Positions 45,963 to 57,159 are shown, counted from the stretch's first letter. The stretch is 64,000 nt of DNA from Sweltsa coloradensis (GCA_024449915.1 JAMZAV010000155.1:496001-560000); one strand, 5' to 3'. The notes: a model not told the origin generated them from the letters alone. Numbers and translations: made by a program.

Positions 45963-46521
45963 GTTTTAGAATCTGGAATATATTAATGTACGCCTGCATC
46001 TACATATAACTCCAAAGCTGCCTCTTTGAATTTAAAAATGGCACCCTTTATCATCAAAATGTTATAGAACCAGCATTTGTTTCAACATCAAGAAAAGAAA
46101 TATTGAAGTATACATTTGCACAGTTCATTTAAAGTGATGATTTCCTCTTGTCAGACTACTGGAATTTACAAATGATTCGGTTAATAATATAAAATACTAA
46201 AACGCTGACACATGTTGCATTTATTTGTAGCACAAAACTAAGGAGAATGCAATGTAAGGTTTTTATCAAAATTTTTCTACAGGCATACTTTTCAGAAGTT
46301 AAAATCCATAAATTATATTTTAAGTTTATGTGAAATTATGAAAATATTTGCATTGAGAACACTTTACATTCTTTATCTTGATTACACTGGACCTCATCAC
46401 TGGATCTTCATCACTATCAATGTCAGCAATAACAATGCTGTAGTCTTCGTAATTTTTGCATTCGGTGTCTCACAAGTAAAGTTCTGTGCATGGTAAGTTA
46501 TTCTTTCTCTACACATGAACA

Positions 46522-47440
46522 TCTTTGCCTAGAGCAGATGGTTTTACATTAACATTTGACTAACTCGATGATAGCCTGTGGTGCTGAGAACCTTTGTAGT
46601 AACTGGCTGCATATGTCCACCTGTACCCTTATAGTAACCGAATTTTAAGGGGTCAAGAAGCTGTTGCTGCAAGACTGTGGCTTGGCACCAAACCTGGTTT
46701 TGTATCCGCACACGCCTGATGTGTTCTTCAAGTGCACCAAGTGTATGTGGTAACTTGTTGCATTCTGCAAGTTGTTTGCAGAGCAGATGCCATCTTAGAT
46801 CAGGTATGCTTCTGATGTAGAGACCCTTTGGACAGTACATTGAGCAAACAAACTTTTCCAGTTCATTTTTCACCTCCTGCTTAAGATCACCTTCCATGGA
46901 CGGTTTTCATCAGCGTTCAGGCACGGCGTTTCTCGGATTAGTTGATGAAAAGGGTCGTTTCACACAGGCTGTGGTTGCTGGAGTTTCTGTCTGCCCCATG
47001 CTTTCGTCAGTATTTGCCAACTTCTGAAGATTGTTATCAGCTTAGATTTGTCATTAGTACATGGTTACATTGACCCATCTGGCGCAAAAAAGTGCTCTCG
47101 GAGTAAATGTAAACTCAAAGTTACCGAGATCATTATTTTGGTCAATATCTCTGTTTGATCAGCTCAAAAAGCATCAGGTGACCATATAGATTTTTGGTCT
47201 ATCGCAGTCGCACGTCAACTGTCTGGTTACATAGCTTGCACTTTCATTGCTGTTTGCTTCCAGACATGTTACGTACATCTTGTTCTGTTTTTTGACTGGT
47301 GCCCACAGACTGACATCTCCATTGATGCGTTCAGTGACGTAGCTTTCGTAAATTTTCTGTCCAGTTTCATCCGCTTTCAAGATATTCTGAACATACTCTT
47401 GTGGTGCACATGCATTTGTGATGAACTTGTACAACATAAC
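46522..47440 (-). pseudogene. Broken ORF of an invertebrate transposon-linked protein family
   Basis: Minus-strand pieces in order: 47437-47174 (LYKFITNACAPQEYVQNI, then YVTERINGDVSLWAPVKKQN), then about 47150-47090 in another frame (RDIDQNNDLGNFEFTFTPRA), then 46897-46544 (KGLYIRSIPDLRWHLLCKQL, RRVRIQNQVWCQATVLQQQL). After a further shift PQAIIELVKC precedes a stop. From memory, predicted invertebrate proteins of this type are much longer, with a nuclease-like middle and a Cys-rich CXC-type C-terminus. Here the middle and the Cys-rich end are missing. The family name is not known to me. Confidence 0.65.
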
Positions 47441-47655
47441 ATGTCCCCTTCAACAGCAAATGGACAGACGTTACTGTAAGTCGGTAATTGGGCCACTCTC
47501 TGCTTTTGTAAACGATCTAATTTCTACATCATAATTTTTACATCATGTAGCATCAGCCATAATGATTTGTGCAAATTAATAGATAAATTAACTTATTCTT
47601 ATGTAAAAACTGCATGTTTTAACAACTTTAAAAAACAAATGAAAGCCGAAATTCA

Positions 47656-48456
47656 CGTTATTCTTACGTACCAGACGCCATTTTAAATTCAAAATGGCGG
47701 CCATAGCAACACAATTGGCTTGTCAGGCTAATTTTAATATAAATTTCATCTCCCTGGTGTTTTAACATAGAAGAATCATTTTACATTAACCTTCAATCAT
47801 GAAAGTCTCGTTTGACGGTGGTCACTTTAAAATCCAAAATGGCGGAGATCCGGTCATGTAAGCAATTTTTAGCAAGGATTTATGGTTTATTTATGATAGT
47901 AACTCAAATGAAGAGGTTCTTTCACCAAAGTTCTTAGACAATTACATGTCAAGCTATCAAGCAAGTTTTATTTCTGGTCGGCCATTTTTTAAGTCCAAAA
48001 AACCGACCATAGGGGCATCTATGCAAATGTAAACACTTGTTAATATATTCCTGGTTAAAAACCATTGAAGGAACAACTAATATGAACTTTCTATGTCAAT
48101 TGGAAGCTTAATTATAGTGAAATTCGTATTTTAGGGTCAGCCATGTTTAAATTCAAAATGGCGACCGTGGCTGCTTATTTACAAATTCTTACGTTGATTT
48201 TAATATTCTTGGTGTTAAAACATAGTATGAGAATTTCATATGAACTTCCTATGTCACTTGGAAGCCGAAAATATAATTAAATTTATATTTTCTGGCGGCC
48301 ATTTTGATTATCCAAAAGGCGGCCATACAAACATCTGGGAAAATGTAAACATGGATTTTTGAATTCCTGACGTTTCAAGCTTTCCAAAAATTTGGCACTT
48401 TGCTAATCTCCAAAGAAATCCCACGAAAATACATAGTGAACCTGACTAATATAGCA
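47656..48456. repeat. Giant terminal repeat, right arm
   Basis: Inverted copy of 45116-45962, by eye roughly nine-tenths identical, with a small internal deletion: TGATATCTTGGCTTTTAAG of the left arm is absent, leaving CATGATTGAAGG in the complement. It carries the same GCCGCCATTTTG motifs at matching spacing. Confidence 0.8.
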
Positions 48457-48589
48457 ATGAGGTACATAATACATATAAAGTTGTTCTGAATCGGTCTGGT
48501 TGATTCTGGACTGGATGTGACTGTAGCCAGTAGACTCTAATTAATATGGATTTATTTAATATATTTATTTTGTTTGTAATAATATGATT

Positions 48590-48750
48590 GAACGAAAAAC
48601 ACACTAAAACAATTAACCAAGATCGCTTACTTCACAACACAACACACCGCCTCTGCTTGAGGAAGAGTCAGGAAGTGCGACTCGAAAATTCGCATTTCTT
48701 GTGTAGTAAGTGACCTTGGTTAATTGGTTTAAGTGTATTTTTCTTTCTAT
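48590..48750. mobile_element. Penelope-like element fragment with a decayed hammerhead-like core
   Basis: Arms GAACGAAAAACACACT..AATTAACCAAG (about 48590-48640) and the inverted CTTGGTTAATTGG..AGTGTATTTTTC (48710-48750) flank CTTGAGGAAGAGTC, a loop, GACTC and GAAAA. Conserved hammerhead ribozymes have CUGANGA, a stem, then GAAA. Here the stem GAGTC/GACTC and the GAAA are kept but the CUGANGA box is altered. Such motifs are known in Penelope-like retroelements. No coding part is present. Confidence 0.4.
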
Positions 48751-48904
48751 TTAGTTCCGGGTCAATAAACTTTCCATTACCCAATGATATTGTTGTTACT
48801 CGAACTGGTAAGGAAGTACCCAAAGTAGGGAGCGAAGCTACATAATCAAACAGATCATTGAAGAATAATTCGAAAATTAAAGAATTGCGGCACGTTCATC
48901 TCTT

Positions 48905-48984
48905 TGGTGGCGGTGCCGGGCAAGCTTAACACTTAGCAAAGGATTGCCTCTTGTTCCACATTCATAATGGTGGAGGTGCCGGGT
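48905..48984. repeat. 17-bp motif, copies 5 and 6
   Basis: 48905-48920 carries TGGTGGCGGTGCCGGG (one substitution, one base shorter) and 48968-48984 the exact 17-mer. They are 63 bp apart in the same direction, like the 56-bp pair at 18721/18777, but the sequence between them is unrelated to that pair. Confidence 0.7.
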
Positions 48985-49099
48985 GATAATATTTCAAACT
49001 TTCTAGGGGGCTAGCCTATCCCCTTTTACCCCTAGAGTCACCAAACACATTCTGTAACATCCTTGTTGATGGGCAATGCCAAGAAAAATAAACCGCATA

Positions 49100-49180
49100 T
49101 CAATCAGACGTCGAGTTCGATTTTTTATCGTGAGACGTGACACACGCACTGACGGACGGACGGAAGAAAAAATTTTATGA
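49100..49180. repeat. Fragment of a (GACG)n-tailed repeat
   Basis: GTGACACACGCACTGACGGACGGACGG after a TTTTTTATCGTGAGACG stretch resembles the tail of the composite SINE at 3-5 kb (CGACGTACAGACAGACAGAC). It is a diverged relative at best. Confidence 0.3.
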
Positions 49181-49312
49181 TTTAATTATTGTTACATTAA
49201 ACATAACACTGAAATAATTCAAAACTCTGTTCTGTTGTCATTTATAATACAATCCAGAAATTAGCAACTTCATCCCGACCACTGTTACCACGCTTATACT
49301 GTCCTACTCAAC

Positions 49313-49376
49313 ATCCGGCTGAGGGAAATCGAACCTTCAACCTTGTGCTTGCAGAGCCGCTTATGTCGGTTACAAC
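49313..49376 (-). repeat. tRNA-like block
   Basis: On the minus strand: AACCGACATAAGCGGCTC, then CAAGCACAAGG, then B box GGTTCGATTTCCC. The A box is poor. Probable SINE or tRNA relic. Confidence 0.45.
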
Positions 49377-49399
49377 ACTCTTGTAATAGACGAGTCAAT

Positions 49400-51888
49400 A
49401 ACCATAAATAGAGTTATAATAATATACAAAATGTGGCAATAGGATGACTTTTACCAGTTTTACTACAATACTTTCCTCACCTAGATGAAAATATGAAGAG
49501 AAAAATATGTTTCATTGTAAAGGTTTGCAACAGGCTACTAATAGTCCTGAAAACCCGACTGACAAATCACGTGACTTTTGATCCAGATTGTGAATTTATT
49601 TCTGACAAAGTGTGAATCGTAGATTAGATATCGAAATAACCCGACCCGCAAAGATGTCGCATAGCCCTAGATAAATCGCATATGTAAGGGACAACCAATA
49701 CAAAATATGGGGGCTCTTGTTCGTTGCAATGCAAGTTTGACGGCTTTAGTTTGAGTTAAATCCTAATATGACTGGCAATGGTTATTGATTGGTTGTGGCT
49801 AACAGCCACTTATATAATTAGCCCATTTAACTATGTCGTATAAATAACATGTTTTCACCATCACGCGTGTCAAAGACAGATCATCAAAATATAATAATTT
49901 ACAAAACTAATAAACACATCAAACTATTTAGTAGATCAACTATGTATATCGTATTTCATTGTCACTCATAAACAACTTGTGCCACTGAATAAATTCAACG
50001 TCTCGTCTCTGAATTGTTTCCGCGATGCGCGATGATTTCCATAACATGGAGTACAGTGTAAATAAACGAATATCATATACTTATAGCTGACCGACCGATA
50101 AAAGGCCAGTGACAATCATGACTGAAAGTATTTTTCCAAGTTTTTTTCAATGTTTGCTGGGATGGACTGCTCTTCAATTTTTTTGTACTTTTTTGACCAC
50201 CATCAACTCATTTTTAAAATAATAATAATAATATTACCCTATTAGCCATATCTTATTTCCAAACATTTTTTGCACTGAGGAAAAAAGCAATCTGGTTGAA
50301 GGAATGTAAAAACACGCATTGTGGGTGGTGAAAAGGGGTCAACTCTCAACAGGGCGATATTATTATAAACGCAATGCCGAGTGCTCATTAAACAACGCCG
50401 CGTTCGTCGTGTCTTCAACGTGAATACAAAACTATTGTGGGATTATTTAAAAAGATCAAAATCTAAAGGCCGAGTGTCGCCCGTTTCTCAACCGAAACAC
50501 TTCAATAATATGTTGTTCTCTTGCTAATTTTGTTACAAATAGGTTTTCCTAGCCTGTTAAGAATTACTTTATAATAATATATTAACATTTAAATTGCAAA
50601 AAGGAAATGTTAAACATACAAAATTAAAATGCTATCTTTACGTTCCTCTTTGTCAATTACTATTAGGATGTGGGCATTCGTTATTTGGGTAGAGTAGAGG
50701 TGCTTGTGGTGCGTTCGCCCTCTTCTACCGACAATATGTAAAGTGCTTACTATAATGTTCTGCATGACCATCATAATAATTATGTCTCACGCGATACCCT
50801 ATACTCATTGCTCGACTATTTCATTGAGAAGGATGACGTTTTCAACACTCTTTTGTAGAGTAGATCGACGTTTATAACCCTGATTTGTGTAGATGATCGA
50901 CGCTTACAACCCTAATATTGAGGTGATCGACGTTTACAACCCAAAACAAAGAGATCAAAAAAATGTCAAAATTAGTCCGGGTGTTTCTTGATCGGCGATG
51001 TATGCATCCCATGCATATTGGTTCATTTTAATCTTTCTTGTATCGCCCGCACCACTCGTCGTCACAATTACCTTCGTTGTACGGCTTGTTGCAATTAAGA
51101 GCGTTTGTACTGCTGGGTGATGGTGATGCTATTTAACGGCTAGATCGTGAGACAAATCGAATCAGAGGACCAGGTTCAAACTTCAAAGCCTATAGGGCTT
51201 GTTTGGTCGCACTCCCAGTGTCAACACGAGTGTTGGGTATACATGCGGTGCGGCACACATCTGAAACGACGCAAGTAAACAAGCAGATTACCGTCAGTGG
51301 AGCAATCAACTTCCCAATGAAATCTTGCTTGCTACAATGTCATTGTTAAGTACCAACCAATGCGTACACGCATGATCAAACACAGCAATGTTATTCAGTG
51401 GTTAGTTTCTAAAAATAAGACTCGACGCTCGGATTTTTTTTAATGATGGATTTCCTGAAATTTCCTATTTGCAAATGACACAACCGCAACGAATGTTTGT
51501 GTATCGTTATATCGTAAACATTTCTAATGGTAAATACGTGGACGGCCTTCATTCAAATTGACGACTGTAATTATTTAAGTCAATATGTAAAAAGATACAA
51601 CCTGCATTGTAATAAAATAAGGAAACTCTTACATGGGAATAGAACAAAACACAATTATGTTTGATGAGTGTGTCCTGAATGGTCTGTGTCAGGATAGTAG
51701 TGTCTCGAAGTGACTTGTTTCCGATGCGACCACATACTCGTAAAGGGAGTACGCTACCGATAAGAGGTAGGCTACTTTATAGGATAGTATGTGATGCCTA
51801 ATTTGGGGGAGGAAGGGGGGAGGGGTTTCACGATCCCCGTACACTGGCAAATCTATCTGGACGTTTTCAATATTAATGTTATATTTAA
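49400..51888. other. Intergenic DNA, nothing identified
   Basis: A moderately AT-rich stretch of 2.5 kb without recognised repeats or convincing ORFs. Near 50870-50945 a short phrase, GATCGACGTTTATAACCC, is repeated about three times with changes (GATCGACGCTTACAACCC, GATCGACGTTTACAACCC), which is a small local tandem repeat. Confidence 0.4.
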
Positions 51889-52590
51889 CTAGGAAAACGC
51901 TTAAGTCCCGCCGCGTTGTTGGATGAGCGTAATTGGTGCATTGAGCTGCCATGTGTTATGCGGATTTTCTGTTGTTCTGTAAAAAAAACATTACTAAGTT
52001 GAAGATTTTTATAAATTAAAAAAAATTAAATAAAAAATTAACTCAAATTTTAAATTTTTTAAATTAGGCCTAATCGTAATTTAAAAAAGGAAAAAATCGT
52101 AATATTGAAATTTTCATAAGAAATAATTATTCGATTGGGCACAAATTTTACACGAATATATTAATTCATAAAATTAAGGTTCTGTGAAAAAATCATTACA
52201 ATAGGTTAAAGTATGTAGGTGTGATAAGCCAAAGAAATTTAAAAAATCGAAAAAAGTCGTAAAATTGCGATTTTCGTTAAAAATAGTTTTTTGATAACGC
52301 TCAAATTTCACATGAATATATCAATTCATGAAATTAAGGTTCTGTGAAAAAATCATTACAATCGGACAAAGCATGTAGGTTTTGTAAGTCGAAGATTTTT
52401 TTTTTAAATCGAAAAAAATCGTAAAATTGCGATTTTCATGAGAAATAATTTTCCGATTGTGCTCAAAAACGTGTCAGTTCTAAGTTCAGAGATTTCGAAG
52501 ACCTCCATAAAATTTCATTGCAATCGGAGTATCGGTTTAGCCGGAATCGTGTTAACAAACAGACAAAAAAACAAAAAAAGAAAGAAAATC
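51889..52590. mobile_element. Family C inverted-end element, right end lost
   Basis: The left end is CTAGGAAAACGCTTAAGTCC then GCCGCGTTGTTGGATGAGCG. Internal blocks (AAGGTTCTGTGAAAAAATCA repeated about twice, TATCGGTTTAGCC, GTTAACAAACAGAC) match 53003-53800. The expected GCGAAGCGAAG right end is missing; the sequence passes into a different repeat after AAGAAAGAAAATCG. Confidence 0.65.
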
Positions 52591-52689
52591 GATCTTTGGT
52601 TGGTTATCGGTCGCTCACTCGTCGATTGCGTCGGGGCCTACATGGTCGGCTTGGTCGCTTTGATTTGAAGTCCCCCACTGAAAATCAGT

Positions 52690-52730
52690 TATATAACTGA
52701 ATGGGTAGACTCTAAATAAAATTTATTATT
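52690..52730 (+). repeat. LINE-like tail shared with 29330-29465
   Basis: CAGTTATATAACTGAATGGG, then TAGACTCTAAATAAAATTTATT. A reversed relative is at 27805-27865. Confidence 0.45.
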
Positions 52731-52925
52731 ATGAGAAGAGTGGGAAGACCTCGAGATAGGTGGCAAGATCAAGAACAGGCCGATGTGGAGGAGAGAGGAG
52801 AGGAATAAGAAGTGGTTGAAGAGAGAGAAAGATGTTGGGAGGACAGGAAAAAGTGGAGAGAGTTGGTGTTACGACAAGAAAATGAGGAAGAAGATGAGGT
52901 GCCGAGCTTGGCAGGCCGGTGCTGA
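52731..52925 (+). pseudogene. LINE reverse transcriptase C-terminal fragment
   Basis: The frame reads MRRVGRPRDRWQDQEQADVE, a stop, then REREERCW-like and WEDRKKWRELVLRQ before a final stop, 65 codons in total. A GRPxxRW...D followed by DRxKWRxLV is the typical extreme C-terminus of many LINE polymerases. Only this end remains, with one internal TAA, so it is a dead 5'-truncated copy. Confidence 0.6.
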
Positions 52926-53002
52926 TTCGGTGATGCCCAAGATTTAGGTGGAAACACCCCTTTACCCAACTAAACGATGTTGGAACAAAGTGTATATAAA
53001 TA

Positions 53003-53800
53003 CTAGGAAAACGCTTAAGTCCCGCCGCGTTGTTGGATGAGCGTAATTGGTGCATTGAGCTGCATTGAGTTACGCGGATTTTCTGTTGTTCTGTGAAAAA
53101 ATCATTACTTATTCGAAGATTTTTTTTAAATTAAATTAAATTAAATTAAAAATTAACTTATTTTTTTTAATAAATCATAATTTTTACGTAATTTTAAAAA
53201 AGAAAAAAATCGTAAAATTGCAATTTTCATAAGAAATAATTATTCAATTGCGCTCAAATTTTACACGAGTATATTAATTCATGAAATTAAGGTTCTATAA
53301 AAAAATCATTACAATAGGATAAAGCATGTAGGTGTTATATGTCAAAGAATTGTTTTAAAAAAGAAAAAAACCCGTAAAATTTCGATTTTCATGAGAAATA
53401 ATGTTTCGATTATACTCAAATTTCACACGAATATCTTAATTCATAGAATTAAGGTTCTGTTAAAAAATCATTACAATCGGATAAAGGCATGTAAGTGTAA
53501 TAAGTCGAAGAATTTTTTTTAAAAATCGAAAAAAAATCGTAAAATTGCGTTTTTTATAAGAAAAATTTTCCCGATTGCGCTCAAAAACGTGGCAGTTCTA
53601 AGTTCAGAGATTTCGAAGGCCTCCATAAAATTTCATCGCAATCGGAGTATCGGTTTAGCCGGAATCGTGTTAACAAACACACAAAAATACAAAAAAAAAA
53701 AAAAAAAAAAAAGAAAGAAAGAAAAAAAAAAAACATTCCGGATTTTTTTTCTCCAGTGTAGTGAAATGGAATCTTCGCTTCGCTCGCTACGCTCATCCAA
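53003..53800. mobile_element. Family C inverted-end element, complete copy
   Basis: The left end is CTAGGAAAACGCTTAAGTCC and the right end is CTTCGCTTCGCTCGCTACGC then TCATCC. It is the mirror orientation of 28531-29304 and nearly full length. Two or three internal units with AAGGTTCTGT and CATTACAAT are visible. It contains a poly-A run near 53688-53712. There is no transposase. Confidence 0.75.
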
Positions 53801-53911
53801 TCAAAAGTACAATGTATGGATTGAGCCCCATTAGTTTGCACCTCCAAAGGGTTAAAATTCCATACACTACACTAAGTCTGCACGATCACAGATGATTAAT
53901 AGAAGTAAGAA

Positions 53912-53933
53912 GGGGGGGGGGGGGGGGGGGGGG
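53912..53933. repeat. Poly-G tract
   Basis: An uninterrupted run of 22 G. Confidence 0.9.
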
Positions 53934-53947
53934 TTCTCACGTCTCAC

Positions 53948-54085
53948 GTCGTGGTCGTCATCGTTTTTGTCATCGTTCGAGTTGTCATGGTCGTCGTCGT
54001 CGTCGGGGAGGTCGTAAAGGGAATGCAGAGAGGTCCCCGACGACGACCGCCAGAGCTCGCCTCTAGTTTCGAGGAGTTATGTACT
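53948..54085. repeat. GC-rich hairpin repeat (GTCGTCGTCGGGG / CCCCGACGACGAC), copy 1
   Basis: TCGTCGTCGTCGGGGAGGTC is followed about 30 bp on by GGTCCCCGACGACGACCG and CAGAGCTCGCC. The two halves are self-complementary. The same arrangement is at 62245-62385, so it is a dispersed repeat and not a one-off hairpin. A minus-strand frame at 53944-54213 (Thr/Met repeat end) is not called. Confidence 0.7.
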
Positions 54086-54299
54086 CCCCAACTTACCAGC
54101 TGATGTTTGCGGGATGGACTTTGTCTCTTTCCTCGCCTTTTACGATTAGCAGAGGGTGCGGAGCCATGATCTAGACCAATTCTACCCCGGAAGCTGTTTT
54201 TGTTGTAGAGCATTTTCTGAAATTTGAGTACGAAAACGTTTTAGATAACCAAACATTAATTGAAAAGACCCAATTTAGGATTGAACGCGACATGCAACC

Positions 54300-54490
54300 G
54301 ATAGATATCATGTATGATCAAGCGTAAACTCCGATTCAGAAGGTCCCGGGTTCGAATCCCGTTCCATTTCCCCCCACCGACTACCTATTAGCTAACTGCA
54401 AATTTTCCGAGGTTTTCTTTAGTCGTTAATACGAATGCAAGGGATGGATTAAGTCCTCTTGGCCATCCCTCGGACATCCCTTCCCTTTAG
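54300..54490 (+). repeat. SINE copy
   Basis: Partial tRNA head (CTCCGATTCAGAAGGTCCCG then B box GGGTTCGAATCCC), then CCGAGGTTTTCTTTAGTCG, GTTAATACGAATGCAAGGG and CCATCCCTCGGACATCCC. It is the body of the SINE at 8008-8271, with an extra insertion between head and body. Confidence 0.6.
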
Positions 54491-54769
54491 CCTTTACATC
54501 TGGGTCGGGGGCGTTGCGTATAAACTCCTTAGGGTATAATCCTCCCTCCGTATAAACTAATTTGGAGAGTTTTTGGGTGGGTCTTTGGGAAAAAAACGAA
54601 AAAAAGGGTACGACCCAAAACCTCTTTGCACTAAACTCCCTCGATATAATTTTGATTTTGGGTCGAGAGACCCTAAAAATGGGTTTTAAAAGTAGAAAAG
54701 TTATGTTAAAAAGACTCTACTTGAGGGGTCTCACACAAACCTTTGGGGCCCAAAGACACATCTGGTAGG

Positions 54770-55430
54770 GTCCTTAGTGTAAAACTTTTTCATCGAGAGG
54801 CCTATCGGAGGGGTCGTACGTAAAAATTTTTTTTAGAAACAAAAACCAAAATCTTTTGAAAATGCTTGGAAGGGCCTGGATGAAGCTTTTTATTTTGAAA
54901 AAACCCATGCAGTAGCCCGTAAGGCATAAAAATTTTCGATTGAAAATCCCCCTGGTAGTGTCTTAGTATAAAAATTTCGTTTTTTGAATATTTTCGATCA
55001 AAAGGCCTACGGTTTGGGTTCTTCCGTATAATTTAGTCGTACGACCCATTCATTACGTATTAAGATAAAAAAAAAGTACAGAATTATACGGAAAAACCCT
55101 TACAGTAAAACCCTTTAAGACAACTTTTCGAAAAAAGATCCCCCGGGTGTGTGGGTTTCTGTATAAAATTTTCGATTTTGAATATTTTGATCGAAAGGGC
55201 CCCTACAGGTTGGGTCTTACCGTATAACTTTATATCGTCCCCCTTTTCTTTTACGTATTAAGATAAAAACAGAAAAATTTATACGGAGAGCCCCTTTAAT
55301 TGCACCGTAAACATAACTTTTTCGATCAAAAATACCCCTGGTTGTCTTACTGTATAAAATATTTCGACTTGGGATATTTTTCGATCAAAAGGCCCTACAT
55401 TTTGGGGTCTTACCTATAACTTGTGTCTAC
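54770..55430. repeat. Diverged tandem repeat of about 190 bp
   Basis: The phrase AATATTTTCGATCAAAAGGCC followed by GGTTTGGGT.CTTCCGTATAA recurs near 54980, 55180 and 55370, with weaker traces upstream near 54790. Copies differ by many single-base indels in homopolymers. Confidence 0.6.
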
Positions 55431-55671
55431 AGCCCTGGGGCCTGTTTGACTATGGCTACCATATCTAGTTATTTTTGTGTTTGCTCACTAGTGGAAGCAA
55501 TGCACGGTTTTGGAAATCATGGCGCCAACTTTTAAAAATGACTGTGTTTTGCCAAAAATTGATTGAACTTTCCCCCACGGGAACACAAACTTCGGTTTCC
55601 AAATATTGGTCGGTGGGGTGGGACACTGACCATTCGTTTTTTTAATAAATACAACGTCGGCCAAAACGGGG

Positions 55672-56140
55672 TTGGATGAGCGTAGCGAGCGAAGCGAAGT
55701 AAAGTTTCCTTTCACTACCTGGAGAAAATACCCGGAATGTTTTTTTTTTTTTTTTCTCTTTCTTTTTTTTCTTTCTTTCTTTCCTGTATTTTTTGTGTTT
55801 TTTAAACACGATTGGGGCAAAACCGATACCCAAATTGAGATAAATTTTCTGGGGGCCCCTCAAAATCTTGAACTTAGAACCCCCCACTTTTTTTGAGCGC
55901 AATAAAAAAAATATTTCTTTTGAAATCGCAATTTTAAACGATTTTTTTTTTTTTAAAAATTACGATAATTTAAAAAATTTTTTAAATTTAAGTTAATTTT
56001 TAATTTAATTTAATTCAATTTTAAAAAATTTTTTACTGAGTAATGTTTTTTTACAGAAAAAGAAACCCGCATAACACAGGGGCAGCTCAATGCCAATTAC
56101 GCTATCCAAAAAAGCGGGGGGGACTTAAGCGTTTTCCTAG
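55672..56140. mobile_element. Family C inverted-end element, degraded or poorly sequenced copy
   Basis: The left end is TTGGATGAGCGTAGCGAGCG and the right end is GGACTTAAGCGTTTTCCTAG. Relative to 28531-29304 many homopolymers are altered (for example AACCCCCCACTTTTTTTGAG in place of AACTGACACGTTTTTGAG). Confidence 0.6.
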
Positions 56141-56332
56141 TTTTTATTTCATCGGTTGGGAAATTTTTTTGTCTTTGGGCAGACCAATTTGACTGGTTGG
56201 TTTATGGTCGGATATTGACGTTTTGTGTGCGTACCGAATATTTTAACAGTGGTTTTTAAAATTTACCCGACTTTGGTCCACGTTGGGTTTTTTTGGCGTT
56301 TTTACTGAAAAATTTTTTTTGGATAATAATTT

Positions 56333-56930
56333 TTGGATGACGTAGCGAGCGAAGCTAAGATTCCTTTCAACTACACTGGAAAAAAAACCGGGAATTTTTT
56401 TTTCTCCTTCTTTCGTTGTTTTTATTGTGGTTCGTTAAAAAACCCATTCCGGCTAAACCGATACTCCGCTTGCGATGAAATTTTTTTGGGGGCCTTCGAA
56501 ATCTCTGAACTTAGAACTGCCCCTTTTTTTGGGACAAAACGAAGAAATATTTTTTCATGAATATCGTTCTTTTACGATTTTTACATTTTCCCGTGCGATA
56601 TTTTCGTGAAAATTTTGGGGGGAAAACTGACAAAAAAGGGGGGGCCACTACTTCATATTTTACTGGACATTAAAGGGTTTTGGGGGATTATTGCTTTTTA
56701 AAGAAAAAGTTGAAAAAAAAATAGCCAAAAACCAAGAAAAATGGGTTTTTTAAAATGTGTTTTTATAAACTTGACTTGATTTGAAAACAATATAAACTTT
56801 CCAAAAAACCTACAATGCTTCAAAAGCACTTGCAAAAAGGAAAAAATGGTCCTACGCAAACTAAAAATACAAAAAAAGCTCTTACAAAAAAACTCTCCTC
56901 AACGGGCGGGGCTTAAGCGTTTTCCTTTAT
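56333..56930. mobile_element. Family A inverted-end element, degraded or poorly sequenced copy
   Basis: It follows the order of 551-1116: GACGTAGCGAGCGAAG, a T-run, the AATCTCTGAACTTAGAACTG block, GTGCGATATTTTCGTG, the GGACATTAA block, and the right end GGCTTAAGCGTTTTCC. It is disturbed by expanded A, T and G runs throughout. Confidence 0.55.
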
Positions 56931-57159
56931 ACATATATATATTCTGATGATTTTTTTGCTGAGTTATGATTTTTTTTTTTGATTTATATTTTTTAAATTA
57001 ATATGTTAGGAAAACAATAAAAGGGATTCCAAACCTAAAGTTAAAGCTTTTTTAAATTGTTCCCACTTTAACTCAAATTTTCAGAAAAAGGGAATTGTGT
57101 GGGGGTTTTTCCACTTTGCTTCTGAGCCCCCCAAATTTTTCTTATTATAATCGCAATTT

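Larger units (their letters stand above)
45116..48456. mobile_element. DNA transposon with giant terminal inverted repeats
   Basis: A 3.3-kb element bounded by long inverted repeats of about 800-850 bp (45116-45962 and 47656-48456), with an interior of about 1.7 kb holding a broken minus-strand gene. Ends read TAGTCAGGTTCACTATG on the left and its complement on the right. No target duplication was resolved. Superfamily unknown: the interior shows no recognised transposase. Confidence 0.75.
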
